Source: Stakelama marina
Lineage (GTDB): Bacteria > Pseudomonadota > Alphaproteobacteria > Sphingomonadales > Sphingomonadaceae
Assembly: GCF_018122655.1 (NCBI RefSeq)
Contig: NZ_JAGRQC010000001.1
Coordinates: forward strand, 868,001-932,000
Direction: 5' to 3'
DNA: 64,000 nt
Positions 25,100 to 34,771 of the stretch are shown one piece after another. The notes below the pieces were generated by a model, which worked only from the letters and a program-made list of their open reading frames with translations, had not been told where the DNA came from and did not search any database. The translations under genes and the position numbers were made by a program. How positions within the stretch are numbered: position 1 is the stretch's first letter; every line of letters starts with the position of its first letter.

Positions 25100-25678
25100 A
25101 TGTCCCACCGCCGAACCAACCGCCTGAAAAAGGGCTTGATCGGTACCGCGCTTGTCGGCGCGCTGCTGACCGCCGGGTGCGCCACGCCAACGCCGTATCG
25201 CCCCGCGACCGGCTATGGCTTCAACCAGACCGGCTATGCCGACCAGCAGATCGAAGCGAACCGCTATCAGGTCAGCTTTTCGGGCAACAGCGTCACCTCG
25301 CGCGAGACGGTCGAGCGCTACCTGCTCTACCGCGCCGCCGAACTGACCCTGCAGCAGGGTTATGACTATTTCATCCTGTCAAACCGCGACACGGAAAAAC
25401 AGTCGCGCACCTATGCCAGCGCCGATCCATGGGGCGGCCCCTATGGCTATTGGCATCCCTATTGGCGCTATTACAGCCCGGCCTGGGGATGGGGCGCATG
25501 GGGACCGTATGGCGATCCCTTCGGCCGCGACATCGACGTTCGCACGGTCGATAAATATCAGGCTATGGCGGAAATCGTGATGGGTAAGGGACCGAAGCCC
25601 AAGGACAATCTTCGCGCCTTCGATGCCCGCTCGGTCGTCGATCATCTCGGCCCGACCATCGAGATGCCGCGCCGCTGA
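25100..25678 (+). CDS. CC0125/CC1285 family lipoprotein
   Basis: A 192-residue predicted lipoprotein: basic N-terminus, hydrophobic h-region, and lipobox LLTAGC with the Cys at about residue 27. The mature part has TGYGFNQTGYADQQIEANRY, then YQVSFSGNSVTSRETVERYL and LLYRAAELTLQQGYDYF, which define the alphaproteobacterial CC0125/CC1285 family. A Trp/Tyr/Gly/Pro-rich stretch (about residues 111-140) follows, then the conserved tail EIVMGKG. The function is not known; the protein should sit in the inner or outer membrane facing the periplasm. The ATG at 25100 has GGAG about 6 nt upstream. A strong terminator follows. Confidence 0.85.
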   Translation: MSHRRTNRLKKGLIGTALVGALLTAGCATPTPYRPATGYGFNQTGYADQQIEANRYQVSFSGNSVTSRETVERYLLYRAAELTLQQGYDYFILSNRDTEKQSRTYASADPWGGPYGYWHPYWRYYSPAWGWGAWGPYGDPFGRDIDVRTVDKYQAMAEIVMGKGPKPKDNLRAFDARSVVDHLGPTIEMPRR

Positions 25679-25703
25679 ACGGACGACATCGACACCAAAA
25701 GTG

Positions 25704-25743
25704 AAAGGGCCTCTCCGATCCGCTCGGAGAGGCCCTTTCTTTG
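25704..25743 (+). terminator. intrinsic terminator between the lipoprotein gene and secA
   Basis: Perfect 15-bp inverted repeat AAAGGGCCTCTCCGA (25704-25718) and TCGGAGAGGCCCTTT (25724-25738) with a 5-nt loop and CTTTG following. The As preceding the stem let it serve both converging genes, the lipoprotein on plus and secA on minus. Confidence 0.85.
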
Positions 25744-25766
25744 TGCAGAGTGGATAGGCTGACCGG

Positions 25767-28517
25767 TCAGGCGGTCAGCGCACCGTGGCAGTGCTTGTAC
25801 TTGCGGCCCGAACCGCACGGGCACGGCGCGTTGCGGCTGACCTTGCCCTTCCACTGTTCAGGATCGTCGCCCAGATCGGATGCGCCCTGCTCGGCAGTCT
25901 GGAACGGCGGCATCGTCTGCGGCGCAAAGGCGAAAGCGCCGGCATCGATATCGTTGGTGTCGTCCTCACCGGTCAGCGGGTCGAAATGCGACGTGATGAA
26001 GTCGGGAACCTCGGGCAGCGGCGGCGGTGCCATGTTGAACTGCGCATGCGCCAGCGTGCGCGTCACATCCTCGCGAATCGCCTCGAGCATCCGCTCGAAC
26101 AGAGCAAAGGCTTCCTGCTTATACTCGTTGATCGGGGTTTTCTGCGCATAGGCGCGCAGATGGATGATCGATCTCAGCGCATCAAGCATCGCAAGATGCT
26201 CTTTCCAGTGATGGTCGAGATTTTGCAGCAGGATCGACTTCTCCACCTGGCTCCAGGTGTCGGCGTCGTTCAGCTCTTCGGCCTTCTTGTCGACGACCTC
26301 GTCAGCCGCCTTCTGGATACGCTCTTCCAGAATTTCGACTTCGATCGCTTCCTCTTCGCGGATCCACTGGTCGACGTGAACCTCGACATTCAGATATTCC
26401 TGCGCGCGCTCCATCAGCCCGGCCACATCCCATTGTTCGGGATAGGTGTTCGGCGGGCACGCCTCGGCGACGAGCGCATTGACGACCTCAGTCCGCATAT
26501 CGACGACCATGTCGCTGATGTCCTTGGCATCGGCGTCCATGATGTCCGAGCGCTGTTCGTAGATCACCTTGCGCTGGTCGTTCATCACGTCGTCATACTC
26601 AACGACCTGCTTGCGGATGTCGTAGTTGCGCGCCTCGACCTTTTTCTGCGCGGTCTCGATCGCCTTGGTCAGCCATTTCGACCCGATCGCTTCGCCATCG
26701 CCGATATTGTTGCGCATCATCTTCGCGAACAGCGTGTCCGGGCCGAAAATGCGCAGCAGGTCGTCGTCAAGGCTCAGATAGAAGCGCGACAGGCCGGGGT
26801 CGCCCTGGCGCCCGGAACGACCGCGGAGCTGGTTGTCGATGCGACGGCTTTCGTGCCGTTCGGTGCCCAGCACGAACAGGCCGCCGGCATCGAGCACCTT
26901 CTGCTTTTCCTCGACGATCTCCTGCTTGATGCGCTCGATCGCGGCATCGCGCTCGGGACCTTCGGGCATATCGCCCAATTCGTCGTTGACGCGGAATTCC
27001 AGGTTACCGCCAAGCTGAATGTCGGTACCGCGACCGGCCATGTTGGTGGCGATCGTCACCGCGCCCAGACGGCCCGCCTGCGCCACGATATGCGCCTCCA
27101 TCTCGTGATAGCGCGCATTGAGAACCTTGTGCGGCACCTTTTCGCGCTCGAGGAATTCGCTCAGCAGCTCGGACTTTTCGATCGACACCGTGCCGACCAG
27201 CACCGGCTGCCCGCGCTCGGCATGTTCCTTGATCGCGCGGGCGATGGCGATGAACTTGTCGTTCAGCGTCTTGTAGAACTCGTCGTCATTGTCGATCCGC
27301 TGCACCGGAACGTTGGTCGGGATGGTAACGACGTTCATCTTGTAGATGTCGTAGAATTCGGCCGCCTCGGTCGCCGCGGTACCGGTCATGCCGGCAAGCT
27401 TTGGATACATGCGGAAATAGTTCTGGAAGGTGATCGAGGCGAGCGTCTGGTTCTCAGGCTCGATCTTGACGCCCTCTTTCGCCTCGACCGCCTGGTGAAG
27501 CCCGTCCGACCAGCGCCGGCCATCCATCATGCGGCCGGTGAACTCGTCGATGATGACGACCTTGTCTTCCTTGACGATGTAATCGATGTCGCGCTTGAAC
27601 ATCTTGTTCGCGCGCAGGCTCTGGTTGACGTGGTGGACGACCTGCGTGTTCTCGAAATCATAGAGGTTGGAGCCTTCGAGCAGCCCCGCATCCTCCAGCA
27701 TCCGTTCGACTTTCTCGGTGCCGTCCTCGGTCAGCACGATCGACTTCTGCTTCTCGTCCTTTTCGTAATCGTCCTCGCCGAGCTGCTTCACGATCTTGTC
27801 GACCGCCATGTATAGCTCGGATCGGTCATCGGTCGGGCCGGAGATGATGAGCGGCGTCCGCGCTTCGTCGATCAGCACCGAATCGACCTCGTCGATCAGC
27901 GCCATGTTGAACGGACGCTGGACCATCGACGCACGATCCGACTTCATGTTGTCGCGCAGATAGTCAAAGCCGAATTCGTTGTTCGTGCCGTACGTGATGT
28001 CCGAATTATATGCATCGCGGCGTTGCTGGTCGGTCAGGTCGGGGATGATGACGCCAACAGTCAGCCCGAGGAAGCGATAGATCTGCCCCATCCATTCGGC
28101 ATCGCGCGAGGCGAGATAGTCGTTCACCGTGATGACGTGGACGCCCTTTTCCGCGAGCGCGTTCAGATAGGTGGCGAGCGTTGCGACCAGCGTCTTGCCC
28201 TCACCCGTCCGCATCTCTGCGATTTCGCCGCGGTGAAGCGCGATACCGCCAACAAGCTGCACGTCGAAATGGCGCATGCCCAGCACACGTACCGACGCTT
28301 CGCGCACCGTTGCGAACGCTTCGGGCAGCAGATCGTCGAGCGTCGCACCATTCGCCAGCTGTTCGCGAAACTTGACCGTCTGGTGCGCGAGCTGCTCGTC
28401 GCTCATCGCCTGGCAATCGGGCTCGAGCGCGTTGATCTTCCTGATGATCGGCTGCAGCGACCGGACATAGCGGTCGTTGGACGAACCGAAGAGCGATTTG
28501 GCGAGATTGCCGAACAT
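25767..28517 (-). CDS. secA: protein translocase subunit SecA
   Basis: ATPase motor that drives preproteins through SecYEG. The 916-residue protein has the DEAD-type motor with Walker [12 protein letters not shown] (about residues 101-111), the preprotein-crosslinking domain, second motor domain with [16 protein letters not shown], and [11 protein letters not shown], the helical scaffold, and a C-terminal zinc-binding tail [17 protein letters not shown] that binds SecB. Length is typical for alphaproteobacteria. The start ATG has AGGAAG about 5 nt upstream. A small gene with a signal peptide lies 123 nt upstream on the same strand, an arrangement like that of E. coli secM-secA. Confidence 0.98.
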   Translation of the reverse strand: MFGNLAKSLFGSSNDRYVRSLQPIIRKINALEPDCQAMSDEQLAHQTVKFREQLANGATLDDLLPEAFATVREASVRVLGMRHFDVQLVGGIALHRGEIAEMRTGEGKTLVATLATYLNALAEKGVHVITVNDYLASRDAEWMGQIYRFLGLTVGVIIPDLTDQQRRDAYNSDITYGTNNEFGFDYLRDNMKSDRASMVQRPFNMALIDEVDSVLIDEARTPLIISGPTDDRSELYMAVDKIVKQLGEDDYEKDEKQKSIVLTEDGTEKVERMLEDAGLLEGSNLYDFENTQVVHHVNQSLRANKMFKRDIDYIVKEDKVVIIDEFTGRMMDGRRWSDGLHQAVEAKEGVKIEPENQTLASITFQNYFRMYPKLAGMTGTAATEAAEFYDIYKMNVVTIPTNVPVQRIDNDDEFYKTLNDKFIAIARAIKEHAERGQPVLVGTVSIEKSELLSEFLEREKVPHKVLNARYHEMEAHIVAQAGRLGAVTIATNMAGRGTDIQLGGNLEFRVNDELGDMPEGPERDAAIERIKQEIVEEKQKVLDAGGLFVLGTERHESRRIDNQLRGRSGRQGDPGLSRFYLSLDDDLLRIFGPDTLFAKMMRNNIGDGEAIGSKWLTKAIETAQKKVEARNYDIRKQVVEYDDVMNDQRKVIYEQRSDIMDADAKDISDMVVDMRTEVVNALVAEACPPNTYPEQWDVAGLMERAQEYLNVEVHVDQWIREEEAIEVEILEERIQKAADEVVDKKAEELNDADTWSQVEKSILLQNLDHHWKEHLAMLDALRSIIHLRAYAQKTPINEYKQEAFALFERMLEAIREDVTRTLAHAQFNMAPPPLPEVPDFITSHFDPLTGEDDTNDIDAGAFAFAPQTMPPFQTAEQGASDLGDDPEQWKGKVSRNAPCPCGSGRKYKHCHGALTA

Positions 28518-28640
28518 GTTTTCTTCCTGTGAAACTGATGACGCTTTGGCTCGCCGCGCGGGTAAAGCCGCGGCGCAACCGAATGGCCCGGTGGGGCTCG
28601 AAAAACGTGAAAGGCCGCCGCAAAAGCAGCAGCGAACGGC

Positions 28641-28922
28641 TTATTCCAGCCGGCGCTCGTCGACCGGTGCCAGCGAAGCGAGCGGACGGCTGTCGGGCGT
28701 TACAAAAACCGGCGACGTAGCAAGAGTGACGAGCGAATGGTGCCGCTCCGCCACAAACATCCGATGCGCCGCCGGCGCGGTCCGCGCTTCGGACAGAAGG
28801 TACACTGCGGCAGCGAGGTTCGACCGTTCGATCTGTACCGGCTGCGCCGTCCGCTCAGCCGCAGCCGCACCGGAAAATCCGGTCAGAAGCGCGGTAAGGA
28901 GCAACAGCAGACGCAAGTTCAT
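28641..28922 (-). CDS. small secreted protein upstream of secA
   Basis: A 93-residue protein with a clear Sec signal peptide (MNLRLLLLLTALLTGFSGAAA, cleavage near AAAAE). The short mature part contains QIERSNLAAAVYLLSEAR and ends with DSRPLASLAPVDERRLE. There is no recognisable domain. The ATG at 28922 is chosen because it begins exactly at the basic/hydrophobic signal. It is followed on the same strand, after 123 nt containing a GC hairpin at 28553-28574, by secA. By analogy with SecM it could be a translation-arrest sensor of export activity, but it shows no known arrest motif, so this is a hypothesis. It could simply be an exported protein. Confidence 0.6.
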   Translation of the reverse strand: MNLRLLLLLTALLTGFSGAAAAERTAQPVQIERSNLAAAVYLLSEARTAPAAHRMFVAERHHSLVTLATSPVFVTPDSRPLASLAPVDERRLE

Positions 28923-29035
28923 CCCCGTTCGTTGAGCGGTGCCCCGGACACGCCGGAACGCGCACGACATAGTGATGCGATGGCGGTTCGTCTAATGATA
29001 ATAGCGGCAGATGTTATCCACATTGGCTGGCAGAC

Positions 29036-29629
29036 CTAATTATCATCCGGCTTCACCGTCTGCTGAAATGTTCTGATCACATGGTATCGGATCGGTTCGC
29101 CGTCCTTTGTGACTTTGGGTTCCTTGTGCTTGAGCGCGCTCGGACAAAGGCCGCGATCCCCCGGAATGACGTTGCCGTCGGCATCCTTTGCAACACAACT
29201 GAGCGGAGTTCCATCCACATCAACGAGAACGTCAAACTTCCAGTAGACCGGGCCAACCGGTGGCTCACCGAGTTCGAAAGGCCCCGGGTTCACATCATCC
29301 AACTGCCACCGGAATTTGCTCGACCAGGTTGACGCGACGGCACGTCCCGCAGCATCATGCGCCGGTTTGAATTTCGCCCGTTCGCTGATAACTTCGCATG
29401 CCCGGTCGTCGAGCAACTGATGCCCCGAGGACTTGACGATCGTGCATTCGGACACCGTGCCCTCTGGTGACACGGCAAGCTTGAATTCGACCGCCCCGGT
29501 CCAGCCGGCACGTTTGGCCTCTGCCGGATAGTCATTGTCACTCACCCAGACAGCCGGATTGACGGGTTCCGGCTCCGTGACCGCATCCTGCAGCATCGCC
29601 ACCATCACGGCCAACGCCATCACGAACAT
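29036..29629 (-). CDS. TonB C-terminal domain protein
   Basis: A 197-residue protein with a hydrophobic N-terminus (MFVMALAVMVAML) acting as signal or anchor, and one TonB-like C-terminal domain (about residues 30-115): DNDYPAEAKRAGWTGAVEFK, LAVSPEGTVSECTIVKSSG and RAKFKPAHDAAGR. The remaining 80 residues contain VDVDGTPLSCVAKDADG, which reads like a second, degenerate repeat. It lacks the long Pro-rich spacer of true TonB, so energy transduction to receptors is uncertain and a stand-alone periplasmic role is possible. The ATG at 29629 has AGGGGGG upstream at good spacing. It is divergent from argJ. Confidence 0.75.
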   Translation of the reverse strand: MFVMALAVMVAMLQDAVTEPEPVNPAVWVSDNDYPAEAKRAGWTGAVEFKLAVSPEGTVSECTIVKSSGHQLLDDRACEVISERAKFKPAHDAAGRAVASTWSSKFRWQLDDVNPGPFELGEPPVGPVYWKFDVLVDVDGTPLSCVAKDADGNVIPGDRGLCPSALKHKEPKVTKDGEPIRYHVIRTFQQTVKPDDN

Positions 29630-29678
29630 TCCATCCCCCCTATTCCGTTGATCGACAACCATAACTATAGCCGCAATC

Positions 29679-30908
29679 ATGTCCACTGATCGTTCCCCGC
29701 TCGCGCCGGATGGCTTTCCCGAACTACCTTCCATCGCTGGCGTCACCCCGCGCGTCGCTCGCGCGCGGTACAAGGACTGGGATCGCTGCGACCTGACGTT
29801 CGTCACGCTCGACCCCGGCACCACCGTCGCAGGCGTGACGACGCAAAGCAAATGCCCCTCGCCCGAGGTCGAATGGTGCCGCCGGGCGCTGCCCCTGGGC
29901 TCCGCGCGGGCGCTCGTCGTCAATGCGGGTAATTCGAACGCCTTTACCGGCAATCGCGGACGTGAAGCGGTGGAGACTATTGCCGCTCAGGTAGCGCGCC
30001 GTCTCGACTGCGAGCCGTCGGACGTATTCGTGTCCTCGACCGGGGTGATCGGCGTGCCACTGCCAATCGACAAGGCCGAAGCGGGCCTCGTCGCCGCGTT
30101 CGAAGCATCGCCCTGTAACTGGGAAGACGCCGCTGCGACGATCATGACGACCGACACCTTCGCCAAGGCCGCGACCACCAGCGCGGTCGTCGATGGCAAA
30201 ACAGTCAATCTGGTCGGCATCATCAAGGGGTCGGGGATGATTGCGCCCGACATGGCGACGATGCTCGGCTTTATCTTCACCGATGCCGCAGTCGAGCCGG
30301 GCTTTCTTCAGCACGCGCTGAACGACGCCAACAAGGCCAGCTTCTCCTGCATCACCGTCGACAGCGACACCTCGACCAGCGACACCGTGCTCGCCTTCGC
30401 CACCGGTGCCGCGGACAATGCGCCGCTCGAGGATGACGACAGCGACGGCGCCGACGCCTTCCGCGCGGCGCTGTCAGACCTTTGCCTGCAACTCGCCCAC
30501 CTCGTCGTGCGCGACGGCGAAGGCGCATCGAAATTCATCCGCATCGATGTCGAGGGTGCCGAGAGCGACGAGAGCGCCCACCGCGTGGCGCTGTCGATCG
30601 CCAACTCGCCACTCGTGAAGACCGCCATCGCCGGCGAGGACGCGAACTGGGGTCGCATCGTCATGGCGGTGGGCAAAGCCGGCGAGCCCGCCGAACGCGA
30701 CAAACTCGCCATCCGCTTTGGCACGACACAGGTCGCGCGCGACGGTCTGGCGGTCGAGGGCTATGACGAAGCCCCCGTCGCCGCGCATCTAAAGGGAAGC
30801 GAAATAGAGATCGGCGTCGATCTCGGCCTAGGCGACGGCCGCGCGACCGTTTGGACGTGCGACCTCACCCATGGCTATATCTCGATCAACGCCGACTATC
30901 GGAGCTGA
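29679..30908 (+). CDS. argJ: bifunctional ornithine acetyltransferase/N-acetylglutamate synthase ArgJ
   Basis: Transfers acetyl groups from N-acetylornithine to glutamate in the cyclic arginine pathway and may also use acetyl-CoA. The 409-residue protein is a single precursor that cleaves itself before the nucleophilic Thr; the site is visible as KGSGMIAPDMATMLGF with cleavage at Ala-Thr. Other family segments are LVVNAGNSNAFTGNRG, VFVSSTGVIGVPLP, and the terminal DLTHGYISINADYRS. The end is convergent with trxA, 45 bp apart. Nothing in the upstream region suggests a specific arginine operator. Confidence 0.96.
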   Translation: MSTDRSPLAPDGFPELPSIAGVTPRVARARYKDWDRCDLTFVTLDPGTTVAGVTTQSKCPSPEVEWCRRALPLGSARALVVNAGNSNAFTGNRGREAVETIAAQVARRLDCEPSDVFVSSTGVIGVPLPIDKAEAGLVAAFEASPCNWEDAAATIMTTDTFAKAATTSAVVDGKTVNLVGIIKGSGMIAPDMATMLGFIFTDAAVEPGFLQHALNDANKASFSCITVDSDTSTSDTVLAFATGAADNAPLEDDDSDGADAFRAALSDLCLQLAHLVVRDGEGASKFIRIDVEGAESDESAHRVALSIANSPLVKTAIAGEDANWGRIVMAVGKAGEPAERDKLAIRFGTTQVARDGLAVEGYDEAPVAAHLKGSEIEIGVDLGLGDGRATVWTCDLTHGYISINADYRS

Positions 30909-30953
30909 GTGTCAGCGCCGCCGCGATCACGATCGCGATGCCGCCCCAGCGGA

Positions 30954-31277
30954 TCATCCCAGCTCGCTTTCGAGCCACGCCTTGAGCTGGCTCTTCGGCT
31001 CGGCGCCGACCTTGGTCGCGGCGATCTGGCCGTCCTTGAACAGGATCATCGTCGGAATGCCGCGCACGCCGTACTTGCCCGGCGCCTCGGGATTCTCGTC
31101 GATATTGATCTTGGTGATCGTCACCTTGTCGCCGAGTTCGTCGGAGATTTCCTCGAGCGCGGGGCCGATCATCTTGCATGGGCCGCACCATTCCGCCCAG
31201 AAATCGACCAGCACCGGCTTGTCGGCGCTGATGACGTCGTTTTCGAAGCTGTCGTCGGTAATTGCGGTCGTACCCAT
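30954..31277 (-). CDS. trxA: thioredoxin
   Basis: Cytosolic dithiol-disulfide reductant for ribonucleotide reductase and other enzymes. The 107-residue protein has the classical active site WCGPCK (about residues 31-36) in a thioredoxin fold, the preceding [10 protein letters not shown] strand, the cis-Pro loop RGIPTMILF, and normal length. It lies at the 3' end of the addB-addA cluster, 50 bp after addA on the same strand. That trxA-addA neighbourhood is conserved in alphaproteobacteria. Confidence 0.97.
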   Translation of the reverse strand: MGTTAITDDSFENDVISADKPVLVDFWAEWCGPCKMIGPALEEISDELGDKVTITKINIDENPEAPGKYGVRGIPTMILFKDGQIAATKVGAEPKSQLKAWLESELG

Positions 31278-31327
31278 GTCAAATCTCCTGTGATTGACCC
31301 TCTATCTATGAAGCCTTGAACGCTGGC

Positions 31328-34300
31328 TCAACCTTCCGATGCCAAGCTTTGTTCGCCTTCCTGCAACCCCGGCTTGTGACGCGCGAGCAACTCGGGCGGC
31401 AGCGTGAACAGAACCGGCGTCGCGGTATAGAGCAGCGCCGCCTCGACCTCGCGATCGGGAAAGATGACGCCGAGCGCCGCCGCATAGGCCGCCATCTGCC
31501 GCAAATGATAGTCGGGTACCGCTTCCAGCGACGACGGCGCGCGCCTGCCGGTCTTGAAGTCGATCACGCGCACGGCCGTGTTGGTGACGAGCAGCCGGTC
31601 GACCGTTCCCGACACGACCTCGCCCTCGACCACCGCGACGATCGGTGCCTCGGCAAGCGAGTCCGGCCCGAACAGCTCGGCGAAGCGCGGATCGCCGATC
31701 ACCGCCAGCGCCGCCTCGGCAATGTCCTCGCGCCGCTTCTCGTCCGCGACGCCCCGCGCCTGTTCGAGCCACCGCAGTGCCGCCGCAGGCCGGTCGCTTT
31801 CCGCCACAGCCGGCAAGCGTTCGAACAACCCGTGCAGCATCCGCCCGCGCTCGGCGGCATCGCGCATCGCCGGGGAAGGCGGCGGATCGGCCACCGCATC
31901 CTCGCCAAGCGACGACGGCGCCAGCGGACGCGGCGGCCGCGCCTCGACCGGGGCCGGCTTGCGCAGCCATGTTGGAAGATCGATCACGCCCGCCTTCTCG
32001 CGCGACACCCGCGCCTGTTTCGCCACTGGACGCTGCGGAACGCGCCCCTCGAATATGCGCGGCCCGTCTTCGACTTTCGGAACACCGAGACCATCGAGCG
32101 CCAGCCCGGCAACGGCATGCCAGCTCATCGTCGGCACTTCGCCCTTGCTGCGCGGGCCGAGCGCACCGGTAATCAGCAACCGTTCCTCGGCGCGCGTGGC
32201 CGCCACGTAGAACAGCCGCCAATGCTCTTCCAGTTCGCGCGCATCGGCCTGCGTCAGCACCGCGTCGAGCGGACCGCCGCGTTCCTCGCCGCGCGGGCGA
32301 AAGATCGGCAGGCGAACATCGCCCAGCTCGTCCTGCTTCCACATCAATATGTCGCGGCGGTTGTTGGTCGGATCGACCGTCGCGTCGGCGAGGATCACCA
32401 CCGGTGCCTGCAAGCCCTTGGCCCCGTGCGCGGTCATCACCCGCACCGCGTCGCGTGGCTGAGAGGGATCGCGGACGATCTCCACCTCGCCGCGGTCGAA
32501 CCAGTCGAGAAAGCGTTGCAGCGACGGCGTTGCCAGCCGCTCGAAATCGAGCGCGGCGCTCAGCAGCTCGGCCACTGGATCGCGCGCTTCCTCGCCCAGC
32601 CGCCGGATCAGCTTGCGCCGTCCGTCAAGCGGACCCGACAGGATTTCCTCAAGGAAGCGATAAGGCGTCGCGATGTCCGCGCGCCGCAGCATCGCGCGCA
32701 GCGGCTCCAGCCGCTCGCCCGGCTGCGTATCCTGCAGGTGCTTCCAGAGGCTGCCATGCTTGCGCGGCGCGGCAACCATCAGCTCGTCCTGCGTCCAGCC
32801 GATCAGCGGCGAGACGAGCAGGCTCGCCAGCGACAGATCGTCCTCGGGCTGCAGCACGAAGCGCACCGCCGCGAGCAGGTCCTGCACCGCGAGCGGCGCG
32901 TTGAGCCGCAACCGGTCGACACCGGCCACCGGCACCCCCTCGGCATAAAGTCGCGCGACCAGCAACGAGGCAAGTTCACCGCGCCGCTTGACGAGGATCA
33001 TTACATCCTCTGGCCTGATCGCCCTGCCCTTGCTTTCGAGCATCAGCCCGTCGTCGAGCCACCGCCGGACTTGCCTGGCGATCCGTTTCGCCACCTCGCG
33101 CGTCGCATCGTCGACCCAGGCTTCTTCGTCCGCGTCGCTGTCGCCACCCTCGACCACCGGCGGCCACAGTTCGACCCGGCCCGGCCCGGCGACCTCGCTC
33201 GCATGCGCCTCGGCATCGCTGTACGCACCCATGCCCGGTTCGGGCAGCGCACCGATCGCTGCATCGACGAATTCGAGCACCGGCCGCGTCGAGCGATAGC
33301 TCGCCGTCAGCGACATCGTGTCGAGCGGTCGCGCCTCCGCATCAATCGGAGGATTGCCCGCCAGTCGCTCGAAATGCCGATGCGCCAGCGCAAAATAAAA
33401 GGGATCGGTACCCTGAAAGCCGAAGATCGCCTGCTTGTAGTCACCGACCGTGAACAGCGTGCGGATGCCGCCATGCGGCGCGCCTTCGCCGGCGAAAAAC
33501 TCATCGGCCATCGCACGCACGATCGACCACTGGTCCCAATTGGTGTCCTGCGCCTCGTCGATCAGGACATGCTCGGTCGCCTGGTCGAGCTTGAAGCGAA
33601 CCCAGTCGCCCATCCCCGGCTGCTGGAGCAGCGCCAGCGCACGGTGAATCAAGTCATCGAAATCGACCGCCCCTGCCCGCCGCTTGGCCAGCGCATAGGC
33701 CGCGGAATAGGCGCGCCCGGCCTCCAGACCCTTCGCCAGCAGTTCCGCATATTCCGTCCGCGCCCGTATCGACAGCAGCTCGGCACAGCGCGCGCCCAGC
33801 TCCCCGGCGAGTTCTGCATAATCCGGATCGGCAGCGCTCAGCTTCGCCGAATATTTGCGCGGTTCGCCCTTGCCGGTGTGAAAAACGCTACGCAGCGTCG
33901 CCAGCTGTTCGACACGGTCGGCACCGCCCGCTGCCAGCCAACGCTCAACGATTTCGGCATGGCCCGTTCCCGTCGCCGTCCCCCATGTGCGATTGGCGTC
34001 GGCTATGCGCCTGAGTGCTGCGACATCGAACGCAGCATCGCCGCAGCAATTCTCGATCTCGGCCTCGATGTCGCCGCTCGGCAAATCGAGCTGGCGGCGT
34101 AGATACGGCTCGATTCCAGATGGCAGCGCCGCCATCGCGTCCTGCGCCCGCGCACAGGTCTGAAGAAACGCCTCGGCTTGCCCCTCGCCCAGCCGCAGGC
34201 TCAGCGCACCGATCGCGTCCGCGAAGTACCGTTCGCCGCGCACCGCCTCGTCGCTCAGCAGTTCGGCAAGCGCCTCGCGCGCCATGACCGCTTCCTCGCG

Positions 34301-34771
34301 CGCTTCGAGCGGACGAAACCCCGGCACCAGCTCCGCCTCGACCGGAAAGGCCGACAACAGCGTCTGGCAGAAACTGTGGATCGTCTGGATGCGGATGCCT
34401 CCGCCCGGCGCATCGAGCAACTTGGCGAACAGCGTCCGCGCCCGTGCGCGCAACCGCTCGTCGTTCGCATCCTCGCCCAGCGCGAACAGGTCTTTTTTCA
34501 GGTCGTTCTCGGGCAGCCGCACCCAGCGCGCGAGCCGGTCGCTGATCCGCGACGCCATCTCCGCCGCGCCCGCCTTGGTAAAGGTCAGGCACAATATCGC
34601 GCCCGGATCGACGCCGCGCAGCAACAGGCGGAACACGCGCGCCGTCAGAACCTGCGTCTTGCCCGTGCCGGCAGACGCCGACAGCCAGACATGACGTCGC
34701 GGATCGCTCGCGTCGCGCTGCGTGTCCGCCAGCGGCGGAAGGTTGCCGGGCCTAGCTCCGCTCACGACCAT
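31328..34771 (-). CDS. addA: double-strand break repair helicase AddA
   Basis: Large subunit of the AddAB helicase-nuclease that resects double-strand DNA ends before RecA loading, the alphaproteobacterial counterpart of RecBCD. The 1147-residue protein has UvrD-type helicase motifs beginning with Walker A SASAGTGKTQVLTARV (about residues 31-46) and CLTFTKAGAAEMASRI, DEAQDTNWDQW (motif II), and FYVAATRAEERLLI. A C-terminal RecB-family nuclease domain carries RVIDFKTGRR. The start overlaps addB by 20 nt, so the subunits are translationally coupled. No frame damage is seen. Confidence 0.96.
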   Translation of the reverse strand: MVVSGARPGNLPPLADTQRDASDPRRHVWLSASAGTGKTQVLTARVFRLLLRGVDPGAILCLTFTKAGAAEMASRISDRLARWVRLPENDLKKDLFALGEDANDERLRARARTLFAKLLDAPGGGIRIQTIHSFCQTLLSAFPVEAELVPGFRPLEAREEAVMAREALAELLSDEAVRGERYFADAIGALSLRLGEGQAEAFLQTCARAQDAMAALPSGIEPYLRRQLDLPSGDIEAEIENCCGDAAFDVAALRRIADANRTWGTATGTGHAEIVERWLAAGGADRVEQLATLRSVFHTGKGEPRKYSAKLSAADPDYAELAGELGARCAELLSIRARTEYAELLAKGLEAGRAYSAAYALAKRRAGAVDFDDLIHRALALLQQPGMGDWVRFKLDQATEHVLIDEAQDTNWDQWSIVRAMADEFFAGEGAPHGGIRTLFTVGDYKQAIFGFQGTDPFYFALAHRHFERLAGNPPIDAEARPLDTMSLTASYRSTRPVLEFVDAAIGALPEPGMGAYSDAEAHASEVAGPGRVELWPPVVEGGDSDADEEAWVDDATREVAKRIARQVRRWLDDGLMLESKGRAIRPEDVMILVKRRGELASLLVARLYAEGVPVAGVDRLRLNAPLAVQDLLAAVRFVLQPEDDLSLASLLVSPLIGWTQDELMVAAPRKHGSLWKHLQDTQPGERLEPLRAMLRRADIATPYRFLEEILSGPLDGRRKLIRRLGEEARDPVAELLSAALDFERLATPSLQRFLDWFDRGEVEIVRDPSQPRDAVRVMTAHGAKGLQAPVVILADATVDPTNNRRDILMWKQDELGDVRLPIFRPRGEERGGPLDAVLTQADARELEEHWRLFYVAATRAEERLLITGALGPRSKGEVPTMSWHAVAGLALDGLGVPKVEDGPRIFEGRVPQRPVAKQARVSREKAGVIDLPTWLRKPAPVEARPPRPLAPSSLGEDAVADPPPSPAMRDAAERGRMLHGLFERLPAVAESDRPAAALRWLEQARGVADEKRREDIAEAALAVIGDPRFAELFGPDSLAEAPIVAVVEGEVVSGTVDRLLVTNTAVRVIDFKTGRRAPSSLEAVPDYHLRQMAAYAAALGVIFPDREVEAALLYTATPVLFTLPPELLARHKPGLQEGEQSLASEG

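Noticed and set aside
25785..27815. Long plus-strand frame opposite secA, and similar ones opposite addA (31316-34102), cysS (2744-4579) and ahcY (48261-50228)
   Set aside because: All are antisense shadows of conserved genes with low-complexity, Arg/Ala-rich translation and no family motifs.
30886..30957. 23-codon ORF after trxA on the minus strand, overlapping the trxA stop (ATGA), [17 protein letters not shown]
   Set aside because: It resembles a tiny membrane peptide, but it lies wholly antisense to the end of argJ and the intergenic gap, where the reading frame is constrained; no independent support.
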